Below, piece by piece: positions 25,280 to 34,001 of a DNA stretch of 64,000 bases (position 1 is its first letter; the number at the start of each line of letters is the position of its first letter). The position numbers were made by a program, and so were the translations under genes. Origin of the DNA: Chloroflexota bacterium (GTDB taxonomy: Bacteria; Chloroflexota; Anaerolineae; CG2-30-64-16); the NCBI GenBank assembly GCA_026389845.1, contig JAPLHB010000105.1, positions 1 to 64,000 on the forward strand, written 5' to 3'. The notes beneath the pieces are model-generated. The model made no database searches, was not told where the DNA came from, and saw nothing but the letters and a program-made list of their open reading frames with translations.

Positions 25280-27285
25280 ACGTTCTACGTCGAGACGGGG
25301 TGCGCCGGTGGGGCGCCATTGCCCTGCTGCTGGTGTTGCCCTGCCTGTTGTTCTGGCAGACCTGGTGGCCCGACCCCGGCCATCGCCGCGTTTTCGCCTA
25401 TGGCGACTTCGTCGAGCAGTACTATCCCATGCGCGCTTTCGTCGCCGCCGAGTGGCGAGCCGGCCGTCTGCCGCTGTGGGACCCCTATACCTTCAGCGGC
25501 GAGCCGGCGGCGGCGACCAGTCTGTTCGCGCCGTTCTATCCGTTGGGGCTTTGGCAGGTGGTCTTCCCGCCGCCTTTCCCCTTCGAGGCGCTGCAGGCGG
25601 AGGCGATCCTTCATCTGGGGTTGGCTGGCGTTTTCACCTATCTTTTCGTCAGGCGCTTGACGGGGCGGCCCGGCGCGGGGCTGATTGCGGGCGTGGCCTT
25701 CAGTCTCGGCGGCTTCCTCAGCTCCTATCCCGTGGTGCAACTGGGCATTCTGGAGACCGCGATCTGGCTGCCCCTGGCGCTCTGGTTGCTGGAGCTTGCC
25801 TTCGAGCGCCGGTCGCTGAAGTGGAGTGTGGCCGCAGGCGCAGCCCTGGGCTGTAGCCTTCTGGCGGGCCATCCTCAGACCTTCCTTTACATTGCCTATT
25901 TGACCGCGGCGTACCTGCTGGTGCGCGGATGGCAACTGCGGCTGCCGTGGCGGTTCCTGGCAACGACCGCGTTGACCCTGGGTGGCGTGGCCGCAGGGTT
26001 GAGCGCGCCGCACTGGTTGCCGAGCCTGGAGTTGGCGCGCCTGTCGCCGCGCGCCCATCTGAGCTACGCCGATGTCGCCAACGGCTTCCAGGTCGCCGAG
26101 CTGTGGGGGCTGTTCCGCCCCAACGCCGGCCAATGGTCGCCGCTCTACATCGGCCTCGTGCCGCTGGCGCTGGCGTTGATCGGGCTTTGTCTGCCCGCAA
26201 AGACCGGCGCCGCCCTGCGGCGCGTGACGCCCTGGTTCTGGGCGGGTGTGATCCTCGTGGCGCTCCTCATGGCGCTCGGCCAGAATGGCTTTCTCTATCC
26301 GCTGGCCTACCGCTGGGCGCCCGGTTTCGCTTTTTTCCGCAACCAGGAGCGGGCCGCCTACCTGGTGAGCTTTGCCCTCGCCGTGCTGGCGGGCCTCGGC
26401 TATGCGCGCCTGGCCGGGCAACGCTGGTGGCCGCGGGCCGCTCTGGCGCTCCTGCTGGCCCTGACGTTTGCTGATCTGTTCCACGCCAACAGCGGCATCC
26501 TCCTCCAGGCGCGGCCGGCCGGCGGTTACTTCGCGGTCACGCCGGCCGTCGCGCACTTGCAGACCGTCAGCCGCCCCGAATGGCGTACCAGCACAGAGGG
26601 GTTGCTGCCCGGCGATGGCAATGCGGGGCTGGTGTTCGGCCTCCGCGACGTCAGCGGTAACAGCCCGTTGCACCTGGAGCCTTATGACCGCTTCCTGGCC
26701 GCGGTGCCCGAGCTGCGCTGGTGGCAGATGCTCGACGTGCAGCACGTCTTCACCAGTCGCCGCCTCGAACATGGCGCGCTCATGTTAGTGCTGGAGGAGG
26801 GCGACCGGCGGCTGTACCAGGTCTTCCAGGGCGGCAAGCCGGCCTGGATCGTTCACGCCTTCCAGTCGGCCGCCGATCAGGCCGCGGCCATCACCCAAAC
26901 CGGTGATCCGGGGTTGAACCCCTTCGACCTGGCCGTATTGGAGGAGGCTCCCGCGCCGCTGCCCGCGCCGCCGATCGCCGGGGAGAAAGCCGAGCTGGTG
27001 GCTTTTGCGCCGCAACGGCTCGCCTTCGACGTTGAACTCAGCGCGCCGGGCATCCTCGTGTCGAGCGAGATTGCCTATCCCGGCTGGACGGTGGCCGCGA
27101 ACGGGCAGCGGCTGCCGGCGTTGCGCGCCTACGGGTTGTTGCGGGCGGTCGCTTTGCCGGCCGGTCGCTGGCAGGTTGAATGGCGCTACGAGCCGACCAC
27201 CGTGTGGATCGGGCTGGCGGTGAGCCTGTTGACGCTGCTCCTCGCGGGTTGGCGCTTAAAGTGTTATCCGCGATATTTGCGTTGA
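25258..27285 (+). CDS. YfhO-type multi-pass membrane protein (GT-C-like)
   Basis: A 675-residue protein with about 12 membrane helices. The N-terminus has an external loop (YGDFVEQYYPMRAFVAAEWRAGRLPLWDPYTFSGEP) typical of YfhO/GT-C membrane proteins; similar proteins glycosylate teichoic acids or process lipid-linked sugars. After residue about 420 there is an extracellular domain (PEWRTSTEGLLPGDGNAG ... LSAPGILVSSEIAYPGW) and a final helix (VWIGLAVSLLTLLLAGW). The ATG lies inside the hisS end (22-bp overlap). Substrate unknown. Confidence 0.8.
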   Translation: MAPEPVVNVLRRDGVRRWGAIALLLVLPCLLFWQTWWPDPGHRRVFAYGDFVEQYYPMRAFVAAEWRAGRLPLWDPYTFSGEPAAATSLFAPFYPLGLWQVVFPPPFPFEALQAEAILHLGLAGVFTYLFVRRLTGRPGAGLIAGVAFSLGGFLSSYPVVQLGILETAIWLPLALWLLELAFERRSLKWSVAAGAALGCSLLAGHPQTFLYIAYLTAAYLLVRGWQLRLPWRFLATTALTLGGVAAGLSAPHWLPSLELARLSPRAHLSYADVANGFQVAELWGLFRPNAGQWSPLYIGLVPLALALIGLCLPAKTGAALRRVTPWFWAGVILVALLMALGQNGFLYPLAYRWAPGFAFFRNQERAAYLVSFALAVLAGLGYARLAGQRWWPRAALALLLALTFADLFHANSGILLQARPAGGYFAVTPAVAHLQTVSRPEWRTSTEGLLPGDGNAGLVFGLRDVSGNSPLHLEPYDRFLAAVPELRWWQMLDVQHVFTSRRLEHGALMLVLEEGDRRLYQVFQGGKPAWIVHAFQSAADQAAAITQTGDPGLNPFDLAVLEEAPAPLPAPPIAGEKAELVAFAPQRLAFDVELSAPGILVSSEIAYPGWTVAANGQRLPALRAYGLLRAVALPAGRWQVEWRYEPTTVWIGLAVSLLTLLLAGWRLKCYPRYLR

Positions 27286-27305
27286 TCGCGAGAATCATTC
27301 GCACC

Positions 27306-27409
27306 GTCATTGCGAGCAGAGTCCCGCATGTTTTCTGCGGGACGGAGCGAAGCAATCTCCCGCATATGGGGAGGATTGCTTCGTCGCAAAACCCGCTCCT
27401 CGCAATGAC
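27306..27409. repeat. GTCATTGCGAG dispersed repeat
   Basis: Terminal inverted repeats GTCATTGCGAG (27306-27316) and CTCGCAATGAC (27399-27409) enclose the pair GGAGCGAAGCAATCTCCC / GGGAGGATTGCTTCGTCGC. I know this repeat type from many unrelated bacterial genomes. Confidence 0.8.
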
Positions 27410-27445
27410 TCGCTTGTTCGGTTGCGGCAGGAGGCCGCGCTATGC

Positions 27446-28726
27446 ATGACCCAAGTTGATCCGGGTACCCGCCGGCCGCCACGGCGCAGCCGGCGGGCCT
27501 TTCTGAACGCGCTGGGCGCGGTGGGCGTGTTGACCCTGGCGGCCGGGTGCCGGGCGCGACACTTTACCGTCACGTCCACGCCCACGCCGACCCGCACCCC
27601 ACGGCCCGCGACCGACACGCCGCGGCCCGCGACCGACACGCCGCGGCCCGCGCCATCGAGTACGGGCGGGGTCACCCCGCCCCCACCGACCCCGACGGCG
27701 ACCGCCACGGGCACGGCAACGTCAGCCGCGACCGCGACCGCCACGCCGCCCCCGCGACCCACCGCCACTCCCACGGCGACCCCGTTCCCGCCCGGACCGC
27801 CGACGAAGCTGGGGCTGTTCATCGGCCGCAACGATCCCCGCGTCTTCGAGCTGCTGCGGACGCGCAACGTCGCGCTGGTCAAAACGCTGGAGTATGACCC
27901 CAACTTCGCCACGGAAATCAAGGCCACGGCGCCGCAGACGTTGCTGATCGGCCGGCTGGATATCCCCCAGCTCGATCTCGACTCGCTCACCGATCCCGCG
28001 GGGGCGGCGCGTGCGTTCGCCGAGAAGCTGCTGCCCATCGCCACCGAGCCGCGGCGGTTGGCCGCCTTCGACGGTTGGGAGGCTTACAACGAGCCGACCC
28101 CTTCGAGCCCGGAGCAGATGGCGCGGCTGGCGCGCTTCGAGGTCGAGCGGACGCGCCTGCTGGCCGAGGCCGGGGTGCGTTCGGTGATCGGCAACTTCGG
28201 CACCGGGCTGCCGCCGCTGGAATGGTGGCCCGATTTCCGGCCGGCCCTGGAAGCCGCGTTGAAATATGACGGCTACCTGGGGCTGCACGAATACTCCGCG
28301 CCCACCATGCAATTCAACACGCCTCAAGACCCGTTGGGCTGGGGTACCGATCCTGCCCAGGAGGGGTGGCTGACGCTCCGCTATCGCAAGGTCTACCGCG
28401 GCTACCTCCAGCCCAACGGCCTGGCCGTGCCGCTGCTGCTGACCGAGGTCGGGATTGACGGCTACGTTACCAACCGCCCCGGCCCGCCAGGCATGGGTTG
28501 GAAGGACTTCGCCGGCTATTGGGACACGTTGGGCATGGGCACGGATGCACCTGGCAACTACATGGAGCAGTTGGCCTGGTACGACGCCTCGCTGCAACAG
28601 GATGCCTACGTGCGCGGCGCAGCGATCTTCGCGGCCGCAGCCTCGCCCGGTTGGGAAAGTTTCGAGCTGCTCGACGCGGTCTATCCGTTCCTGCGCCAGT
28701 ACCTCAGCGTCCACCCGCCGCACTAA
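27446..28726 (+). CDS. Tat-exported lipoprotein with GH-A-like TIM barrel
   Basis: A 426-residue protein from the ATG at 27446, chosen over an upstream TTG because GGAGG at 27430 suits it. Twin-arginine signal [10 protein letters not shown], then lipobox LAAGC. Residues 45-115 are a Thr/Pro linker with three RPATDTP units and a repeat-derived STGGVTPP. Residues 120-426 resemble a clan GH-A barrel: NE pair in EAYNEPTP (E216, acid/base candidate) and E334 in [11 protein letters not shown] (nucleophile candidate). Probably a surface glycosidase or glycan-binding relative; substrate unknown. The next gene has a related barrel. Confidence 0.7.
   Translation: MTQVDPGTRRPPRRSRRAFLNALGAVGVLTLAAGCRARHFTVTSTPTPTRTPRPATDTPRPATDTPRPAPSSTGGVTPPPPTPTATATGTATSAATATATPPPRPTATPTATPFPPGPPTKLGLFIGRNDPRVFELLRTRNVALVKTLEYDPNFATEIKATAPQTLLIGRLDIPQLDLDSLTDPAGAARAFAEKLLPIATEPRRLAAFDGWEAYNEPTPSSPEQMARLARFEVERTRLLAEAGVRSVIGNFGTGLPPLEWWPDFRPALEAALKYDGYLGLHEYSAPTMQFNTPQDPLGWGTDPAQEGWLTLRYRKVYRGYLQPNGLAVPLLLTEVGIDGYVTNRPGPPGMGWKDFAGYWDTLGMGTDAPGNYMEQLAWYDASLQQDAYVRGAAIFAAAASPGWESFELLDAVYPFLRQYLSVHPPH
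27664..27682. repeat. GGGCGGGGT-N-ACCCCGCCC palindrome, second copy
   Basis: Same palindrome as 23130-23148, located in the Pro/Thr linker of the lipoprotein. Confidence 0.75.
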
Positions 28727-28733
28727 AACCACC

Positions 28734-28763
28734 TTAGACATTTGGCCCGGAATCGGTTATAAT
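28734..28763 (+). promoter_or_regulatory. promoter before the 1164-residue barrel protein
   Basis: TTAGAC (28734-28739), 18-bp spacer, TATAAT (28758-28763); same -35 hexamer and spacing as the hisS promoter. Confidence 0.75.
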
Positions 28764-28839
28764 GGGCGAAGTTCGTGACCGGGCAATGGCCCCGGCGTCT
28801 GAAAACCGCAGTGTGTCCCGACTCGGGAGGAGGTGAGAC

Positions 28840-31800
28840 ATGGAACTACGTGATTATCCGCGTCCCAAAGGTGATACCGGCATCGGGGTTCACTGGAACG
28901 CCGGTTTTCCGTGCGCGGTTGGTCTCGGGCGCATTCAGGACTACTGGCTGCCCGAGCTGTTCGCCCTGGGCGTCAAGTGGGTGAAGCTCTCCCGCTACGA
29001 CGGCGGCCTGGACTTGGCCGGGTTGCTGCTGAAAAACGACATCATGCCGATCGTGCGGCTGTACCGCTTCCATCCCAACCCCGGCACCCTGGACGACAAT
29101 GCGTTGGCCGCGGTCAAGGACTACGTGGCGGCTGGCGTGCGCTACTTCGAGTTCAACAACGAGCCTGATCTCGGTGTGGAGTGGCAAAGTACGGAAGTGC
29201 CCCCCGATGCCCTGCAGATCGTGGCCCGTAACGCCATCGTGGACATCGAGGCCATCCTCAAACTGGGCGTCTATCCGGCCATTCCGGCCGTAGCGCCCGG
29301 CACGAAATGGGATCTGGTCGGCGAAATCTGCAAGCTGGGCCGCCGCGATCTGCTGGCCGAGCCGGTTTGGCAGGCGCTGCACAACTACAGCCTGAACCAC
29401 CCCCTCGACTACCCCTACGACCCCGGCAATCAGGCGGGCGCGCCCTACACCCAGGAGTTCTACGATCAAGTGGCGATGGAGCGGTGGAATGGCGACGCCT
29501 GGGGCGGCTGGAACCTGGAACGGGTGAACGTCGAGCGCCGCGATCACAGCAACCCTGGCGCCACTGCCTTCGATGATCCTTCCTGCTGGCGCGCCTATGA
29601 GCGTTATGATCAATTGATCCGCGACCAGATCGGCCGCTCCTTGCCCATCCTGACGACCGAGAACGGCTACATCGTCGGTGAGCGGCCCGACCCGCGCTAT
29701 CCCTACACCACGCCCCAGCTCCACGCGGCGCAGACGCTCGAAGCGTGCCGGATCATGATGGGAACCAGCAGCCGCTTCGATCACGCGCCCGATTACTACT
29801 TCTGCACCGCGTTCTGGCTGCTGGGCAACTACACCCTGGGTCATTGGTCAGCCGACTGGGAGAGCCAGGCGTGGTACAGCAGCCGTTGGCCGAACAACCA
29901 ACTGCCGATCGTGGCCGCGCTCAAGGCCGAGCCGAAGCAGTCGCGGCCCTGGCGGGGCGACAACGGGCTGGGCGGCCGGGTGACCGGACTGGCCAAGGGC
30001 GGCGTAGGACTAACTGTGCGCCTGAACCGGGCCGATGGTTGGTCGCTAACCGCGCACATCGGCGCGGACGGCCGCTACGAGTTCGGCGATGTGCCTTTGG
30101 ACAGCTACCGCGTGACCGTCGTTGAGGCGGCGCGCGATCTGGCCGTGACTCTCACCCGCGAACGCCCGGCGGCCACGGCCAACTTCGACCTGACCGGCAT
30201 CGAGCTGAACCTGACGAACAGCATAGTGAGCGGCAAGGTGAGCGGGGGCGCGGGAATGACCGTGGGGCTGGCCCGTCCCGCCGATGGTTGGAGCCAACAG
30301 CAGCCGGTTGCGGCCGACGGCGGCTATCGCTTCACCAACCTGCCCGCGGGAACCTACGTGCTGGCGCTGATCGGCACGGACGTCGCCCACGCCGGCATCG
30401 TCGTGGATGGCCGGAACGAGGTCACGGTGGACCTGGCCGCGCCCGGCTGGGGTTGGGAGGTCCAGGACGGCGGCACCAGCCCCGGCTTCGGCGTGGTGCG
30501 CTGCCGGGTGAAGGATGGCAAGGACGTCGCCGTGCGGCTGTGGACGGTCGGCTGGCAGGGCATGACGCAGCGCACCGGCCGCAAGCCCGAATACGGCTCC
30601 GACGTCTGCGAATTTGCCCCGTTGGGCGCAGGCACCTACTCGGTGCAGCCGGAGGGTGTGGAAGCCGTGGCCCAGGTGACGGTGAACGGCAGCCGCATCC
30701 TGTGGGTGAACTTTGCCAAGACGGCCATCCAGCCCACGGCCGGCAGCACTGTGGCCGGCCGGGTGCGCAACGGCGCCGGCCGCACCCTGACCCTGAGCGG
30801 CCCCAAAGATGAGCACACGACCCAGGCCGGCGCCGACGGGGCCTATCGCTTCGGAAGCCTGACCGCGGGCATCTACCGCGTGGCGGTAGCCGGCAGCGAC
30901 GTGGCCCAGGATGGCATCGTGCTGGACGGCCACAACCAGGTTACAGTGAACCTGGCGTTGCCCGACCTGACCGCGGGCGCGATCTTTGGCACGGTCGCCA
31001 ACGGCGCCGACCGGACGATACGGTTGCTGCGGCCGCCTGAATCGGTCGCGGTGGCTCAGGCGCAAGTTGGCTCCGATGGCGGCTATCGTTTCGAGGGGCT
31101 GTCCGCCGGCGTCTATACCGTCCAGGTGGCCGGCGAGACGGCCGACGCCGCGCCGGCCACCGAGCGCAGCGGGATTGCCGTGGATGGCGTCGCCCGTGTT
31201 CAGGTGGATCTCAGCTTGCCAACTCAGCCGTCCACCGGGCGCTGGGTGGTGGAAGACGGTGGGCCAGGCCCTGGATTCTCGGTGGTGCGCTGCCAGGTGA
31301 CGCCCCCCCCGTCGGGACGGGGGGGGGACGGGGGGCGGGAAGTGCGACTCTGGACGCCGGGCTGGGGGGGCATCACCCAGCGCGCCGGCAGCAAAGCGGA
31401 ATATGGCCCCGACGTCTGCGAATTCGCGCCGTTGGGCGTGGGAACGTATTTCCTGGAAGCTACGGACATCCCGTTGCGCGCCGAGGTGCCGGTGACAGCC
31501 AAGCGCGTGACCTGGGTACGCTACAAGCCGCCGACCCAGTCGGAGAGCCGGAGCCAGGTGAGCGGGACCGTAACCAACGGCGAAGGGCGGGCGGTGGTGT
31601 TGACCGGTCCGGGCGGGGAACGCCGCACCACGGTGACGGCTGGCCGCTATCACTTCGAGAACCTGGCGGCCGGCGCGTATCGCGTCGCCATCCTGGCCGC
31701 CGATGCCGCCCTGGGCGAGCTGGCCGTTCGCAAGGACATCGCGGTAGACGGGACGAATGCAGCCACGGCCGATTTCGACTTGCCCGCGCCCATCCGCGCC

Positions 31801-32334
31801 GAGAGCGTGCTCAAGGGCCGGGTGAAGGGCGGCGCCGGCCGCCAGGTCGTCCTGGAAGGGCCGGACAAGCCGCGCCAGACCACCACCGCGGCCGATGACG
31901 AAAGTTACAGCTTCACCAGCCTGCCCGCGGGCGTCTACAGCGCCACCGTGCCCGACATCGAGCCGCCGACTGGCGCCACGCAGACCCAGGCCGGCATCGC
32001 ACTGGACGGCACGAACACTGTCACGGTGGACTTCGACCTGACTGGGCTGGGGCCGGACAAGACACTCGACCACTACCTGCTGGTGGGCAATCTGGCCCGC
32101 TCGAAGGAGGACTTTGTGGCCGTCGTGCGCTACGCGGCCCGCTTCCAGCCGGTTGTCGGCGGCGACGAAGCCGAGGCGCGCAAGGCCAGGCACGTCACCA
32201 TCCTGGGCAACACGAGCGCGGTCAGCGCCCTCGTCGAGTATGGCCTTCGTCAGAGCGGTTGTCAGATGCAGCGGATCGAAAGTGAGTACGCGGCCAGGTT
32301 GGGCAAGTTGATTGATGAAGGTAGACCGTATTGA
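28840..32334 (+). CDS. GH-A-like barrel fused to many beta-repeat domains
   Basis: A 1164-residue protein, SD GGGAGGAGG. No signal peptide is visible. Residues 1-370 resemble a clan GH-A barrel: E108 in FNNEPDLG (acid/base candidate) and E274 in LTTENGYIVGE (nucleophile candidate). From 380 on come SpaA/carboxypeptidase-regulatory-like repeats (VxGGAGxxVxLxGP ... DGxYRFxxLPAGxYxV ... GIxxDGxNxVTVDL), at least six copies, interleaved with two copies of a different about 90-residue module (residues 537-625 and 800-897; WxVxDGGxxPGFxVVRC ... VRLWTxGW ... EYGxDVCEFAPLGxGTY). Residues 1070-1164 form a distinct C-terminal domain. Export route unclear. Two codons overlap is absent; its TGA shares one base with the next ATG. 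Confidence 0.72.
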   Translation: MELRDYPRPKGDTGIGVHWNAGFPCAVGLGRIQDYWLPELFALGVKWVKLSRYDGGLDLAGLLLKNDIMPIVRLYRFHPNPGTLDDNALAAVKDYVAAGVRYFEFNNEPDLGVEWQSTEVPPDALQIVARNAIVDIEAILKLGVYPAIPAVAPGTKWDLVGEICKLGRRDLLAEPVWQALHNYSLNHPLDYPYDPGNQAGAPYTQEFYDQVAMERWNGDAWGGWNLERVNVERRDHSNPGATAFDDPSCWRAYERYDQLIRDQIGRSLPILTTENGYIVGERPDPRYPYTTPQLHAAQTLEACRIMMGTSSRFDHAPDYYFCTAFWLLGNYTLGHWSADWESQAWYSSRWPNNQLPIVAALKAEPKQSRPWRGDNGLGGRVTGLAKGGVGLTVRLNRADGWSLTAHIGADGRYEFGDVPLDSYRVTVVEAARDLAVTLTRERPAATANFDLTGIELNLTNSIVSGKVSGGAGMTVGLARPADGWSQQQPVAADGGYRFTNLPAGTYVLALIGTDVAHAGIVVDGRNEVTVDLAAPGWGWEVQDGGTSPGFGVVRCRVKDGKDVAVRLWTVGWQGMTQRTGRKPEYGSDVCEFAPLGAGTYSVQPEGVEAVAQVTVNGSRILWVNFAKTAIQPTAGSTVAGRVRNGAGRTLTLSGPKDEHTTQAGADGAYRFGSLTAGIYRVAVAGSDVAQDGIVLDGHNQVTVNLALPDLTAGAIFGTVANGADRTIRLLRPPESVAVAQAQVGSDGGYRFEGLSAGVYTVQVAGETADAAPATERSGIAVDGVARVQVDLSLPTQPSTGRWVVEDGGPGPGFSVVRCQVTPPPSGRGGDGGREVRLWTPGWGGITQRAGSKAEYGPDVCEFAPLGVGTYFLEATDIPLRAEVPVTAKRVTWVRYKPPTQSESRSQVSGTVTNGEGRAVVLTGPGGERRTTVTAGRYHFENLAAGAYRVAILAADAALGELAVRKDIAVDGTNAATADFDLPAPIRAESVLKGRVKGGAGRQVVLEGPDKPRQTTTAADDESYSFTSLPAGVYSATVPDIEPPTGATQTQAGIALDGTNTVTVDFDLTGLGPDKTLDHYLLVGNLARSKEDFVAVVRYAARFQPVVGGDEAEARKARHVTILGNTSAVSALVEYGLRQSGCQMQRIESEYAARLGKLIDEGRPY
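31303..31326. repeat. CCCCCCCCGTC/GACGGGGGGGG hairpin inside a gene
   Basis: A perfect 11-bp inverted repeat with a 2-nt loop. It is read as PPPSGRGGDGG in the second 90-residue module, where the first module has only KDGKDVA, so it looks like an insertion. Confidence 0.7.
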
Positions 32335-33287
32335 TGCCAATACCTCCTCACTCTATCGGCCTCCTCACCCACCCCAAAAAGCCGGACTCACTCATCCTGG
32401 CCGAGCGGATGGGGGCATATCTGTGCGAACGCGGGTGTGACGTGTGGACCGGCAACGCCTGGGACGAGCCGGAGGCGCTGGCGCACGTCGCGGGCCTCGA
32501 CCTGCTCATTACCCTGGGCGGCGACGGCACGATGCTGCGCGCCGCGCGCGTCGGCAGCTCCTATGGCGTGCCGATCCTGGGGGTTAAGCTGGGCCGCGTC
32601 AGTTTTCTGGCCGAGATACAGCCGGACGACTGGCAGACTCCGCTTGACGCCCTGTTGGCCGGCCGCTGTTGGCTGGAGGAGCGCATGCTGCTCGACGTGG
32701 CCGTGGCGCGGAATCACAACTCTACCTCCGGGCATTCCTTCACTGCGTTCAGGGCAGGCTCTGAGCGGAGCGCAGCGGAGTTGAAGGAGGGATGTCATCC
32801 TGAGCGGAGCGCAGCGGAGTCGAAGGATCACCGGCTGCCCGATCATTGCTACACCGCATTAAATGACGTCGTCATCGCCCGCGGCGGTCTGGCACGGCTG
32901 ATCACCGTGGAAGCATGGGTAGACGAAGGCTATCTGGCCCGCTACCGGGCTGACGGCATGATCGTCTCCACTCCAACCGGCAGCACCGGCTACGCCCTGG
33001 CGGCCGGTGGACCGATTCTGCCGCCCGAGCTCAAGAATATCCTGCTGATTCCCATCTGCCCGCACTTGAGCCTCGATCGTCCCATCGTCCTCTCGCAAGG
33101 TGCGACGGTGCGGCTGGAAGTCCACGCCGACTACCCGGCCATCCTTACCGTGGACGGCCAGTTCGAGATCACTCTGGTCGAAGGCGACCGCGTCGAGGTC
33201 CGCGCCAGCCAGCACATCAGCCAGTTCGTGCACGTGCAGGAGCGGGCATACTTCTATCGGACGCTGATGGAGCGATTGCGCTGGTGA
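32334..33287 (+). CDS. nadK: NAD kinase with repeat-derived insertion
   Basis: A 317-residue ATP-NAD kinase from the ATG at 32334, which shares one base with the previous stop. It makes NADP. Motifs: GGDGTM (about residues 63-68), LGVKLGRVSFLAE, ALNDVVIARGG, and the Gly-rich STPTGSTGYALAAGGPI. Between the LDVAVAR strand and TALNDVV lies an extra segment of about 35 residues (133-167) with SERSAAELKEG and PERSAAESKD, encoded by two copies of a CTGAGCGGAGCGCAGCGGAGT repeat (32761, 32800). The frame is intact and every catalytic motif is present, so the enzyme is probably active. Confidence 0.93.
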   Translation: MPIPPHSIGLLTHPKKPDSLILAERMGAYLCERGCDVWTGNAWDEPEALAHVAGLDLLITLGGDGTMLRAARVGSSYGVPILGVKLGRVSFLAEIQPDDWQTPLDALLAGRCWLEERMLLDVAVARNHNSTSGHSFTAFRAGSERSAAELKEGCHPERSAAESKDHRLPDHCYTALNDVVIARGGLARLITVEAWVDEGYLARYRADGMIVSTPTGSTGYALAAGGPILPPELKNILLIPICPHLSLDRPIVLSQGATVRLEVHADYPAILTVDGQFEITLVEGDRVEVRASQHISQFVHVQERAYFYRTLMERLRW

Positions 33288-33295
33288 ACAGGCAT

Positions 33296-33380
33296 CAGGA
33301 GTCAGAGGTCAGGAGTCAGGAAGCGCATCGCCTCCCATCCCCTGTCCCCTGATCCCTGATCCCTGATCCCTGACTCCTGG
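33296..33380. repeat. CAGGAGTCAGG / CCTGATCC repeat cluster
   Basis: Direct repeats AGGAGTCAG on the left arm and four CCTGATCC-type units on the right arm are roughly complementary. It fills the gap between nadK and the next gene. Confidence 0.7.
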
Positions 33381-33387
33381 AGTTCTC

Positions 33388-33948
33388 ATGCCCGACAACG
33401 CTGTACCGACCCTTACCTGCGCCAACCACCCTGACCGCGAGACGATGCTCCGCTGTAACAAGTGCGAGAAACCGATCTGTCTCCAGTGCGCGGTGCTCAC
33501 CGAAGTCGGCTACCGCTGCAAAGAGTGTGTGCGCGGCCAGCAGGCGATCTACTTCAACGCTGAGCCGACCGATCTGCCGATCGCGGCCGTCATCGCCGCG
33601 ATCCTGGGCGCGCTGGTCGGCGCGCTGGCTTATGCCGTGCTGGGGCGCTTCGGCCTCTATAGCTTCCTGCTGGCTCTCTTTGTCGGGCCGTTCGTCGGCG
33701 GCATCATCGCCGAGGCGGTGCGCCGCGGGGTGAGGCGACGGCGGGGTCGCCACTTGAAGCTGGTTGCCGCAGGCGCATGCGTCGGCGGCATGTTGCTGGG
33801 CGGGCTGTTGCTCTACGGCGGGACGGCGATCCTCGCGGGCGCACCGCTGGGCTACCTGCTCGCCGCGTTGCCCGCAGTCTTCTTTCGGCTGGACGTGCTG
33901 CTTTTCGCCGGGCTGGCCGCCAGTGCAATTTACGCGCGGCTGATCTGA
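33388..33948 (+). CDS. B-box zinc-finger membrane protein
   Basis: A 186-residue protein. Residues 8-50 hold a B-box-type zinc site (CANHPDRETMLRCNKC, CLQC, GYRCKEC), as seen at the N-terminus of some bacterial rhomboid proteins. Residues 62-185 form four hydrophobic helices with a Arg-rich turn (RRGVRRRRGRH) in the middle. It lacks the GxSG and His of rhomboid proteases, so it is not a protease by sequence. Role unknown; the zinc domain faces the cytoplasm if the positive-inside rule holds. Confidence 0.75.
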   Translation: MPDNAVPTLTCANHPDRETMLRCNKCEKPICLQCAVLTEVGYRCKECVRGQQAIYFNAEPTDLPIAAVIAAILGALVGALAYAVLGRFGLYSFLLALFVGPFVGGIIAEAVRRGVRRRRGRHLKLVAAGACVGGMLLGGLLLYGGTAILAGAPLGYLLAALPAVFFRLDVLLFAGLAASAIYARLI

Positions 33949-34001
33949 AGGATGAAGGACCGCGAAGTACCTCATCCTTCCGTTTTCCCAAAGGAACGGG
34001 C

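Noticed and set aside
27306-27409. Novel repeat in front of the lipoprotein gene
   Set aside because: The GTCATTGCGAG ... GAAGCAATC type is a repeat already widespread in bacterial genomes.
33388-33948. Rhomboid protease
   Set aside because: It has the B-box zinc segment seen in some rhomboids but lacks the catalytic Ser (GxSG) and His.
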